From NCBI RefSeq assembly GCF_030389965.1, contig NZ_CP128400.1, forward strand, positions 62,001-126,000: DNA of 64,000 nt, given 5' to 3'. The DNA comes from Candidatus Chlorohelix allophototropha (GTDB lineage: Bacteria > Chloroflexota > Chloroflexia > Chloroheliales > Chloroheliaceae). The number at the start of each line of letters is the position of its first letter. Positions within the stretch are counted from its first letter, which is position 1. This document shows positions 18,211 to 26,266 of this stretch, in pieces. Below the pieces are notes generated by a model. The model had not been told where the DNA came from and did not search any database. It was given only the letters and a program-made list of their open reading frames with translations. A program made the position numbers and the translations under genes.

Positions 18211-18347
18211 TTTTAGCGAATCGAAACTTTTGCTTGTTTTGTTAATCTCTGAAACGCCCTGCCTGAAAACTGTTACTTTAGTACCTTCTGCCTATCAGCA
18301 ATTTGTGATTTTTTATACAATTGTTAAGTTCTAAATGGAAATCACTG

Positions 18348-18376
18348 TTGACATACCAAAAATGTGTATGTAGAAT
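18348..18376 (+). promoter_or_regulatory. Sigma-70-type promoter for TPR gene
   Basis: TTGACA at 18348-18353, 17-bp spacer, TAGAAT at 18371-18376. The predicted start near 18383 leaves a leader of about 35 nt before the gene at 18420. Confidence 0.7.
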
Positions 18377-18419
18377 ATTTGAACTACTAAACTAGCTTGG
18401 ATTATGGAGAGGTATGTAT

Positions 18420-18974
18420 ATGGATAGCGATTTGCTTGCCCTTTTGAATCACGGAGTTGAAGAAGCAACTAACGGTAGCAAAAGTCGTGCCCGTACCTAC
18501 TTCCGGCATGCCACAAGTATTGATCCTGATAATGAAACTGCACTACTATGGCTTGCTTGGCTTTCCGATGATGCCTATGAAGCGGTAGAATTACTAGAGA
18601 AAGTGCTGATTCGCAATCCACGTAATGATATTGCACGTAGTTATCTAGATCAAGCAAAAAAAAGGCGAGAGGAACTTGAGCTTTTGGTATCTGGTTCTAA
18701 TTCGCTTAACCTTTGGCACCGTATGACGCCAGACCATCGCGCTAAAGTAAAAGATGCAGTAGTACCATATTTGGGTGAATTTTTATTAGGGCAGGGCTAT
18801 ATTACGCGGCAACAGCTAGAATCAGCGCTGAAACGTCATCGGGAATTGATACAACGTGGCAGCCCTAAATTGGTGGGACAGGTGCTAGTTGAACTAGGCT
18901 ACCTGAGCCAATCACAACTTGAGGCAGGTTTACAAGAACATCGCGGAGAATATAATCATCGTTTCCGGGAATGA
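18420..18974 (+). CDS. TPR protein with GspE/PilB N-terminal-like C-terminal domain
   Basis: A 184-residue cytosolic protein. GGAGAGG at 18406-18412 favours ATG 18420 over ATG 18414. Residues 1-85 form TPR-like helices (ARTYFRHATSIDPDNETALLWLAWL, EAVELLEKVLIRNP). Residues about 115-175 contain two copies of the LGE.L...GYIT..QLE.AL pattern seen in the N-terminal domain of type II secretion/type IV pilus ATPases (MshEN type, some of which bind cyclic di-GMP). No membrane segment. It sits alone, with its own promoter, among IS remnants. A scaffold or regulatory role is a guess. Confidence 0.75.
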   Translation: MDSDLLALLNHGVEEATNGSKSRARTYFRHATSIDPDNETALLWLAWLSDDAYEAVELLEKVLIRNPRNDIARSYLDQAKKRREELELLVSGSNSLNLWHRMTPDHRAKVKDAVVPYLGEFLLGQGYITRQQLESALKRHRELIQRGSPKLVGQVLVELGYLSQSQLEAGLQEHRGEYNHRFRE

Positions 18975-19337
18975 AATAAAGGATGTGCAATCTGTATATC
19001 TTTTCAAAAATCTGTGCATTTTTAGAGAAATACGCAAGTATGTTTGATGCTTGCAACGGTTGAACTTAAGACTTTTCAAGCAAGCGGGGTAAAACGGGAT
19101 GCCTGAAAAGCTATAGAAAGTTCTGCATTTAGATTGAGTTCAACCCACAAGCTATTTGTAAATTTGTACAAACTCGAGCTAAGTTGGGTTAGTTCTTGCT
19201 CAGGTGTTATTATTTTAAGCTATGAGCCTTGCCAATTGTGCTACTTGAATTGTTACCTTACCTAACTGGTTTGTTACCATATCCTACACCCTCTTAGCTC
19301 GACTTATATATAACCAATTTAGCAGCGATTGGCTGTA
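18975..19337. other. AT-rich spacer, no gene seen
   Basis: There is no ORF with a ribosome site and no clear hairpin terminator. It ends at the IS3 boundary. Confidence 0.5.
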
Positions 19338-19430
19338 TGGTGGTCAAGACAATCGGTTAAGATAGTTTAAGGTCGTTAGCTCCTTACTAATTGAATAAGG
19401 TCGAAGTCGTCATTCCCTTTGTCAGTGTTT

Positions 19431-20270
19431 TTAACCGAAGTAAACCCTACTTGGAGTCTGGTAATCCAGCGACTGATGCGGTCGGCGATTATTATAGAAA
19501 TCGAAATATTCGCCTAACCCAACAGTAGCTTCAGCGGTATTTGCGTAATCGGCTAAATAAACATTTTCCCACTTTGCTGAACGCCAAAGCCTTTCGGTGA
19601 AAATATTATCTAAGGCCCGACCTTTACCGTCCATGCTGACCTTGCTGCCGGCTGCTTCTACCAACCGGGTGTAGTGCGGGCTGGTAAAGTGACTGCCCTG
19701 ATCGCTATTAAAAATCACAGGTTGAGCTCTATTCAAAGCTCGCTCAACCGCCCGTGTCACAAAAGGTTGTTCTAAAGTTTCGCTTACTTCCCAACTTACA
19801 ACATAGCGGCTGTACCAATCAATGATCGCAACCAGGTAGGCCCAACTCTTACGCAACGGCAAATAGGTTATGTCAATGCCCCAAACGTGATTGGCATAGC
19901 TGGCTTCAATGTTGCGTAACAGGTACGGATAAACCTTATGCTCGTGATTACGCTTCGATAAATTTGGTCCGGGAGCAATGGCTTCCAGGCCCATTTCTCG
20001 CATATAACGCTGGACTGTCCGGCGATTAACCGCAAAGCCAGTCTGGCCGAGCTGACAGGTAATGCGCCGTGAACCGTAAAAAGGATAGTCGGTATAGATC
20101 AGGTCAATACGTCGCTTGAGCTCGATTTCAAAATCGCCAGGTTCAGTTTTCTGGTAATAAAGGCTCGACCGTGCCACTTGTAGCAAGTGGGCCTGAGTGG
20201 AAAGGGCCAATTCACTTTCTTCCCGTTCGACCAGGCTCAGACGGTTCGGTCGAGATACCGACACTTTCAA
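19431..20270 (-). CDS. IS3 transposase OrfB (second type)
   Basis: A 279-residue DDE subunit, with Asp in GIDITYLPL, Asp in NSDQGSHF and Glu in NIFTERLWRSAK, ending in YNNRRPHQSLDYQTP. It starts at TTG 20270 immediately after the A-run of orfA, in the +1 frame relative to orfA. It appears complete. Confidence 0.88.
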   Translation of the reverse strand: MKVSVSRPNRLSLVEREESELALSTQAHLLQVARSSLYYQKTEPGDFEIELKRRIDLIYTDYPFYGSRRITCQLGQTGFAVNRRTVQRYMREMGLEAIAPGPNLSKRNHEHKVYPYLLRNIEASYANHVWGIDITYLPLRKSWAYLVAIIDWYSRYVVSWEVSETLEQPFVTRAVERALNRAQPVIFNSDQGSHFTSPHYTRLVEAAGSKVSMDGKGRALDNIFTERLWRSAKWENVYLADYANTAEATVGLGEYFDFYNNRRPHQSLDYQTPSRVYFG

Positions 20271-20562
20271 CTTTTTTTTTCAGCCAGTTAAGCTGGATAG
20301 TTAGCTTACCGATTTCAGCGTAAAGTTTTTCTTTTTCTTTGTCGTGTTGCTCATTGATGGCTGCCAGATGCTTCTGAAACTGGGCTTCATCTGCAAAATT
20401 AGCAGGCATCGCCGTTAATGCTGCTTCGCGCCAGCGTCTCAACTGGGTGGGATGAACCCCATGTTTCGAAGCAATCTGGGTTAGAGTTTGCTCCTCTTTG
20501 AGGAGTTCCTGGACAATTTGAGCCTTAAAAGTCGGCGAGTATTTCTTTCTGGGTGTAGTCAT
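20212..20562 (-). CDS. IS3 transposase OrfA (second type)
   Basis: A 116-residue HTH/leucine-zipper protein (MTTPRKKYSPTFKAQ; LTQIASKHGVHPTQLRRWR). It ends beyond the typical LNWLKKK segment, where nine consecutive A residues in the coding strand sit at the orfA-orfB junction. Loss of one A would fuse the frames as LKKKLKVSV. Confidence 0.87.
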   Translation of the reverse strand: MTTPRKKYSPTFKAQIVQELLKEEQTLTQIASKHGVHPTQLRRWREAALTAMPANFADEAQFQKHLAAINEQHDKEKEKLYAEIGKLTIQLNWLKKKVESVGISTEPSEPGRTGRK

Positions 20563-20623
20563 AGTTTTTAGTATACACCTTCCTTAATCCTCACCGATTG
20601 TCCGGATTTGCTACGCCATTATA

Positions 20624-20788
20624 CTGTATCCCCCTTACCAGAGCAAGAAAATGGTAAAAGCGGTTCAGGAAGGTGGGCGATATGTTGAATACCTAGAAGC
20701 GCGAGCACCTTATGGGCATGATTCTTTCCTAATAGAATCAGAACAGCAAACTTCCGCAATCAAGAAATTCCTTGAGCGTTTAGCTTGA
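20624..20788 (+). pseudogene. metX: C-terminal remnant of homoserine O-acetyltransferase
   Basis: The plus frame gives 54 residues ending at TGA 20786-20788. They match the end of MetX-type alpha/beta hydrolases: LYPPYQS, then V.YLEARAPYGHDSFLIE with the catalytic His in GHD. The rest of the gene, including the nucleophile Ser, is absent because the IS3 element ends at 20618, six bases upstream. In the family the enzyme acetylates L-homoserine in methionine synthesis; this fragment cannot. Confidence 0.75.
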
Positions 20789-20912
20789 GGAGGCAGTTAT
20801 GGAAGGATAGAGAAATCCATTATTCTGTATACCAGTCCTGAACAATTAAAACCCATGTATTTTAATCTTACATAAGTTGATAAGCATACTTATAAAACAA
20901 TCTTAAAACCTA

Positions 20913-20941
20913 TTGACACTAGTTGGGACATTTGCTAAACT
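20913..20941 (+). promoter_or_regulatory. Promoter of small-RNA candidate
   Basis: TTGACA at 20913-20918, 17-bp spacer, TAAACT at 20936-20941. No ORF follows before the terminator at 21071. Confidence 0.65.
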
Positions 20942-20947
20942 TTCACC

Positions 20948-21113
20948 ATCAAAAAGTTGATGCCGAAAATATTCTGAATTTTTATAACTCTTGCGATCTG
21001 TTTTTAAGATGGCAATAGCCAAAAATTTGGGTGACGTGAGAAAAAAATAAAGAGCTGACTGGAAAACTGGAGGCTCACTTGTGACAACTAAAAGTCATAA
21101 GTGAGCCTTTTTC
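20948..21113 (+). ncRNA. Small-RNA candidate of about 165 nt
   Basis: A good promoter and a very strong intrinsic terminator bound a segment with no usable ORF. It does not resemble tmRNA, 4.5S RNA, RNase P RNA or a riboswitch class that I recognise, and the next gene is an IS transposase 420 bp away. It could be an orphan regulatory RNA, or a leader whose gene was displaced by IS insertion. Confidence 0.5.
21071..21113 (+). terminator. Strong intrinsic terminator
   Basis: AGGCTCACTT (21071-21080) pairs perfectly with AAGTGAGCCT (21099-21108). An inner TGAC/GTCA pair extends the stem, and a T-run follows. Confidence 0.85.
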
Positions 21114-21300
21114 GATAAAAAAAGGAACCTGATACATCAGTTACAAGTTAAGGTTTTTCTGGCTTTGTCAAATCTTTAGCAGTGTTAGGAAAGCCAGCAA
21201 AAGAACACTTTGTCCAATTTTCGATACTACTAGCAGGTGGGAAAAAGTATTTTTAGCACCTGCTGTAGTGGTTTACGGACAAAATTAGTCCGTAAAGATT

Positions 21301-21365
21301 ATCATTCTGAGGGCAACGAAGAAACTTTTGTTGTTAATCAGAGCCTTCATTTCGTTCAGGATGAC
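21301..21365. repeat. Imperfect palindromic repeat (CATTCTGA...GAACGAA type)
   Basis: TCATTCTGAGGGCAACGAA at 21302 is the imperfect inverse of TTCGTTCAGGATGA at 21351. Short elements of this wording are scattered between genes in many bacterial genomes. The surrounding 21114-21435 has no gene. Confidence 0.45.
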
Positions 21366-21435
21366 AAAATTGGTGCAAAATTGGTCTGAAAATCTATCTT
21401 TTTTGCTTGACAAGCCTTTAGATTCCTTAACTTGT

Positions 21436-22643
21436 TTTGCTACCGTACAGAAAAGAAGTTCTAGTGGGAAGTAGGTGATTGGCAATATGGTAAACTTTCA
21501 ATCTAACGCCAATTAGACAAAGAAAGGAATACCAATGAGTGACAATCACCGCCGCTATAGTGCCATAAAAGCCGGAATGCTGCAATTCTTTGAGAAAGCC
21601 CCGACTGGTAGGCAAGCACAATACCTTAAGGTGTTAATAGCGATGGTTAGTGGACTGGTAGGCGCACGAAACGCTCAACTGTCCGCCATAGCCAGCAAAG
21701 TTCCCAGTCAGGCTAAACGGGAAAGCCAAATCAAGCAGTTTAGCCGGCTAATCCAAAATGAACGGGTAGACCATGCCAGTTTCTTTGCTCCCTTTGCCAG
21801 GGCGCTACTTGCCTCACTAGCACATATCACCGTGGTATTGGCAATAGATGGAAGTACGGTAGGTCAAGGTTGTATGGCATTAATGGTGAACGTAGTCTAC
21901 CAGGGACGGGCTTTACCTCTCGGCTATCTAGTGGTGAGGGGCAAAAAGGGTCATCTGAAGGAGCAATGTCATCTGGAATTGATAAAACAGGTGCAGCCCT
22001 TAATCCCAACTCACACCAAGGTGGTGCTGGTAGGGGATGGTGAGTTTGACGGTCAACTCTTTCTAAGTCAGTTGCAAGGATATGGTTGGCACTATGTATG
22101 TCGCACCGCCAAAAATAGCTGGGTGTGGCTGGGCGATGTTCGCACTAGTTTTGGTGGTTTAGCCTTGATACCTGGCTCTTTAGTCGAGATAAACGACACG
22201 GTTTTTACTAAAGCCGAATATGGACTTATTACAGCGTTAGGCTGGTGGCAAAAGGGTTACGACGAGCCGATATATTTGCTCACTAATTTTGAGTTAGGCA
22301 ATGAAGCCTTGTGGTACTATCGGCAACGCTTTAGGATTGAGACATTCTTTTCGGATAGCAAAAGTCGAGGGTTTCGGCTAGAACGAAGTCACTTGAGTGA
22401 ACCAGACCGCTTAGGGCGATTGCTACTGGTGGCTTGTTTAGCTTATTTATGGCTGGTATATCTTGGCACAGTAAGCATAGTGGAAGGCTGGGATAAGATA
22501 ATTCACCGCACCGACCGCTGTGATTTGAGCTTATTTTCACTCGGTTTAGCCTTGCTAGACCATTTTGTTAATCTTTCTATGCCTATTCCCGTCGCTTTTA
22601 TTCCTTTTTCCTTGGAGCTAATTTAAATGTGTACGGTGGCAAA
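21436..22643 (+). mobile_element. IS4-like insertion sequence with exact 8-bp target duplication
   Basis: The ends are TTTGCTACCGTACA (from 21436) and, inverted, TTTGCCACCGTACA (ending at 22643), a 13/14 match. The 8-bp duplication TAACTTGT flanks it at 21428-21435 and 22644-22651. The total of 1208 bp and an intact transposase suggest a recent insertion. Confidence 0.93.
21535..22626 (+). CDS. IS4-type DDE transposase
   Basis: A 363-residue DDE_Tnp_1-fold transposase: Asp in LAIDGSTVGQG, Asp in LVGDGEFDGQ, and Glu in the signature Y..RFRIETFFSDSKSRGF (the Y-R-E-K motif of IS4). The start ATG 21535 follows AAAGGAA. It lies within well-defined inverted repeats, so it is the sole gene of its element. 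Confidence 0.9.
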   Translation: MSDNHRRYSAIKAGMLQFFEKAPTGRQAQYLKVLIAMVSGLVGARNAQLSAIASKVPSQAKRESQIKQFSRLIQNERVDHASFFAPFARALLASLAHITVVLAIDGSTVGQGCMALMVNVVYQGRALPLGYLVVRGKKGHLKEQCHLELIKQVQPLIPTHTKVVLVGDGEFDGQLFLSQLQGYGWHYVCRTAKNSWVWLGDVRTSFGGLALIPGSLVEINDTVFTKAEYGLITALGWWQKGYDEPIYLLTNFELGNEALWYYRQRFRIETFFSDSKSRGFRLERSHLSEPDRLGRLLLVACLAYLWLVYLGTVSIVEGWDKIIHRTDRCDLSLFSLGLALLDHFVNLSMPIPVAFIPFSLELI

Positions 22644-22701
22644 TAACTTGTAAACAATGGAACCTGTTCAAGCTTTTTACGGGATAAAAGGAGAAACTGA
22701 T

Positions 22702-22974
22702 ATGCAAGAACCGTCTAAAGTAGTAGATACTCAGCAGGTTATACATCAACCCTTTACTCAAGAAGATGCGGTTGAGCTTTACCGAACACTGGTAGAAATG
22801 CTAAATCAAAAAGCGCATTTAACCGAAATGCGCCAGAAAATCTTTAATCTGACAGCAGAACAAAAAACCCTTTTTAATATCGCGGTGTTAACCTATAACG
22901 TAAAGGCAGAGCAACTTAGGTCTGAAGGCTGGAGTATTCCGAACCTAGAGTTGTTGGATGAGAATAATTGGTAA
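22702..22974 (+). CDS. Small helical protein of unknown function
   Basis: 90 residues. AAAAGGAG at 22686-22693 gives ATG 22702 as start; an in-frame ATG at 22657 has no such site. The protein is mostly helical and charged (VELYRTLVEMLNQKAHLTEMRQKIFNLT) and contains no known motif. The IS4-like element sits 58 bp upstream of the start and separates the gene from a TTGACA at 21407-21412, so its original promoter was probably interrupted. Confidence 0.6.
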   Translation: MQEPSKVVDTQQVIHQPFTQEDAVELYRTLVEMLNQKAHLTEMRQKIFNLTAEQKTLFNIAVLTYNVKAEQLRSEGWSIPNLELLDENNW

Positions 22975-23075
22975 GTGACAATCCACAACTATATACACTC
23001 TCTCTATTGATAAAGCCATACACCAGAAGGATATAAGTTATGCGAGAAAGACGCAAGGGGTATGTCAATAGTGCT

Positions 23076-24428
23076 GTGTAAATGGAATTGACTGCGAATT
23101 CAAATAGCCACCCTTTCCTTAAAACAGATCGAAAGTTGGTTCAAAATATTGGTCCAATTAGGCACCGGCATGGTCCAGTCCGCCGTGATGTTGCGGTAAG
23201 CCAGGTAAAGCAGCTTTTTGGCTGCTTCTTTAGTTAGAAAAGCTCCCTTCGTCTTGATCACCTTGCGCAACTGGCGGTGGTACCCCTCGACGCTGTTCGT
23301 TGTGTAGATTAAGCGCCGGATTTCAGGCGTATAGTCGAAATAAGTCGACAATTCGCTCCAACCGCTGACCCAACTGCGCACTGCCACCGCATACTTCTTG
23401 TCCCATTTCTCGCTGAGAGCCAAAAGATTAGCCTCAGCTTCTTCTCGGGTGGCTGCTTTGTAGACAAGTTTGAGGTCGGCCATAAACGGTTTTTGGTCCT
23501 TGCTGACCACATACCGCAAGCTGGCCCGGATCTGGTGAATGATGCAGCGCTGAACCTCGGTGTAGGGAAAGACAGCAGCAATCGCCTCGCTAAATCCGTC
23601 CACGCAGGCAATGAAAATCTCTCTTACTCCTCGGACCTTGACTTCTCCTAACACACTCAGCCAGAATTTGGCTCCTTCGCCGGTGCCTTCCCCAATCCAG
23701 TGACCTAAAATGTCGCGCCGTCCTTCCAGGTCTACTCCCAGGGCATTGTACACAGCCACATTTTCGACCTTACCTTCTCGCCGCAGCTTGATGAAAATGG
23801 CATCCAGGTAGATGATGGTATGGTAGCTGCCAAAGGCCGGTTCTGCCATTCTTCCACCAGAGGTCACACCTTGTCGGTGATGGTGCTAATGGTCGCTGCA
23901 CTGACATCCATGCCCTACATCTCGACCAGGCTCTCCTGGATGTCACGAGTGGAAAGACCCCTGGCATAGCAGCCCAAAATCTTCTCTTCGAGCTCGTTGG
24001 TATTGTGAGCGTACTTTTTAAGAAGCTTCGGTTCGATCTCCCCGTTACGGTCTCTGGGCACGGCTATTTCGGTTTCACCGGCGCTGGAGCGGTTGATTTT
24101 GCCGTTGCGCGAGTTGCCACTGTTTCGACCTGCCGCTTCGTATTTGTCGTAGCCGAGGTGGTCAGTGAGTTCAGCTTCCAACAATTTTTCGAGGGTATGG
24201 CCGAAAACCCGGCAAAGGATGCCTTCTTTGCCGAAGAAATCGTCCATACTTTTGGCACTGCCCAACTGTTGTTGGATTAACTCCATGGGTGGTAAGGATG
24301 CCTGAATAATCTCCTGGGTCTGCTTCTTTTTTGAATTCGAGTTCTGGTTGCTGTCTGGTATAAATGGTTTTCTCCTTATTAGCTGGTTTTAATTGCTTTA
24401 TTGTAGCAGCAGCTTTTTCCATTTACAC
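23076..24428 (-). mobile_element. Decayed IS256-family element
   Basis: Inverted ends GTGTAAATGGAA at 23076-23087 and the complement at 24417-24428 bound a broken transposase gene. The flanking bases do not form a direct target duplication. Confidence 0.8.
23100..24286 (-). pseudogene. IS256-family (mutator-type) transposase, inactivated
   Basis: The product reads as a full IS256 transposase if repaired. The N-terminal part (24286-23918) has the LTDHLGYDKYEA and DIQESL segments. The catalytic part has Asp in IYLDAIF, Asp in ACVDGFSEA and Glu in TTNSVEGYHRQLRK. It is broken by TAG at 23915-23917, TGA at 23864-23866 and a frameshift just before YHTIIYLD (about 23825). Three independent lesions imply an old, immobile copy. 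Confidence 0.88.
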
Positions 24429-24456
24429 ACACTAATTTAAACCCTTCTAGCGAGCA

Positions 24457-26133
24457 TTACTGACGCTTTGTGCCAAAGTTTCGCGCCCCCCACCACAGCA
24501 GAATAGCGGAAAGCAATGCCGACATGCCTACCATAAAACCTTGTGTACGGCGACTCTCTTGCTCCATTCGCTCTACAATTTGCTTTAGCTCTTTAGATTC
24601 GAACTGAACCTGTACCCGCCCCCTCTCCAATCTTTCAAGGGTGTTGCTCAGGTCGCGCGGCAAGGTCACAATTTGGGTCACAGTAGAGCGCACTTGTTCC
24701 AGAAATACAGGGTTAAAGATATATTCGAGGAAACCTGAGCTATCACTCGAAGCGCTATTCTCCGGTTCAGGTTTAACAGAGCCTGTATTGCTTTTGGAAG
24801 AGTCGTCCAGCACTGCCCGTTTCAGGAAAGGCTTTGCCTCCTCAATAAAATCCAGTTGGGGGCTAAGATTAGTACACAAACCAATTAGAGTTTCCAAAGC
24901 ACGACTCAAGAAAGAAAAATCGGCTGGCAGGTAAATCGGCTGGCTATAAACTATATAGTTTACCTCTTCAAAAGCCTTGCGGAAGTTCATCTCCTTCAAT
25001 TGTCCTAGATTAATCCCGATGAACTTATCCACCACAAAGCTAACCGCCACCCGCACTTTATCCTCATCTTCTGGTTTTTTGATGAAGCCGAGATCGTTTA
25101 GGGCGTTTACTATTCCATCCACATTCCGGTTTACTGCGGCGAAAACGAGTTTGCGTAGTCCGGCTTTCATTTTCGGCTCGATAACGCCGACCATGCCGAA
25201 ATCAAGAAATACCAATTCAACACCGCTGCCGTTGTTGCGAACCAGCAAATTGCCGGGATGAGGGTCGGCATGGAAATGACCGTCAATCAATATCTGATTG
25301 AGATAAGCATTAGCCAGCACCCGCGCAGTCAGGTAACGGTCTATTCCGGCTGCCTCAAGCGCGGCGAAATTGGTAACTTTTATGCCGTCAATGAATTCGG
25401 TGGTCAATACCCGCTTGCTACTGCGCTCCCTGATAACTTCAGGCACATATACCCTTTTCAAATCTTTGAGATTTTGCTTGATAGCTTCGGCGTTATTGGC
25501 TTCTTCCACGTAATCCAATTCGCGCCGCAAAGTTACGTTAAATTCGCGGGCGATACCACGCAAGTCTGCGAGTTTACCCAAGTCAGTACGGCGTGATAAA
25601 AAATCAATCACCCGGTTCAGGGCTTCCAAATCGGCTTCAATAATGATTTCAATACGTGGGCGGCGTACCTTAACCGCCACATGCCGTCCATCCGGCAACC
25701 ACGCCTCATGCACCTGCCCTAGCGAGGCGCTGGCAAGCGGTTTAGAATCAATTTTCTGGAAAAGCTCCGAAAGGGGCGCATCAAAGTCTTTCTCGATAAT
25801 CGGCTGCAACTCGCCGAAATCAACCGAGGGCACAGCGTCCTGCAACTTGCTCAGTTCCTCAATCCATTCGTCCGGCAGCAGGTCAAAGCGCGCGCTCAGA
25901 TACTGCCCTAGCTTTATCAGAACCCCGCCCAATTCAATAGCGGTTTCACGAAAGCGGATGGCACGGCGGCGATTGCGTGCAACTGTACGCTGCTCCACCC
26001 ATTTTTTGCCCAGCACGGTACGCTGCGCTTTTTCCACCGTAATATCTAAAAGCAACCAGCGAAATAACCGGATAATCCGGTTGCGGCGTTGCTTCAAGCT
26101 GATAGGAGATTTATAGTTAAAATTTGCGCTCAT
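24457..26133 (-). CDS. UbiB/AarF/ABC1-family atypical kinase
   Basis: 558 residues. Members of this protein-kinase-like family support isoprenoid quinone synthesis or membrane lipid handling. The diagnostic KxGQ motif (IKLGQ, residues 73-77), the alanine-rich loop SASLGQ (135-140), Lys155 in VAVKV, HADPHPGNLL (288-297) and DFG (311-313) are all present, so it is probably active. A short C-terminal hydrophobic helix (about 531-550) would anchor it to the membrane. The region 450-490 is a Ser/Glu-rich linker. It is transcribed alone on the minus strand; its 3' side borders the dead IS256. Confidence 0.92.
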   Translation of the reverse strand: MSANFNYKSPISLKQRRNRIIRLFRWLLLDITVEKAQRTVLGKKWVEQRTVARNRRRAIRFRETAIELGGVLIKLGQYLSARFDLLPDEWIEELSKLQDAVPSVDFGELQPIIEKDFDAPLSELFQKIDSKPLASASLGQVHEAWLPDGRHVAVKVRRPRIEIIIEADLEALNRVIDFLSRRTDLGKLADLRGIAREFNVTLRRELDYVEEANNAEAIKQNLKDLKRVYVPEVIRERSSKRVLTTEFIDGIKVTNFAALEAAGIDRYLTARVLANAYLNQILIDGHFHADPHPGNLLVRNNGSGVELVFLDFGMVGVIEPKMKAGLRKLVFAAVNRNVDGIVNALNDLGFIKKPEDEDKVRVAVSFVVDKFIGINLGQLKEMNFRKAFEEVNYIVYSQPIYLPADFSFLSRALETLIGLCTNLSPQLDFIEEAKPFLKRAVLDDSSKSNTGSVKPEPENSASSDSSGFLEYIFNPVFLEQVRSTVTQIVTLPRDLSNTLERLERGRVQVQFESKELKQIVERMEQESRRTQGFMVGMSALLSAILLWWGARNFGTKRQ

Positions 26134-26266
26134 ATTACTTTTCTAGCTCTATAAAATTAGGGATTTGATAATCCCCTCGTTTTAACACCCGCCTATTATA
26201 CTAATTTTTGTTCAAGCTTAGTGTGTAGGAAAATTAAAGATAAGTGGCGAATTGAGTCTTTTTATT

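Larger units (their letters stand above)
19338..20618 (-). mobile_element. IS3-family insertion sequence, second type
   Basis: About 1281 bp bounded by imperfect inverted ends: plus-strand TGGTGG...GACAATCGGT near 19338-19358, and the complement of TGGCG...GACAATCGGT ending at 20618. It is related to, but clearly different from, the IS3 copies at 11441 and 37409. It cuts off the 5' part of the metX gene on its right side. Confidence 0.8.
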
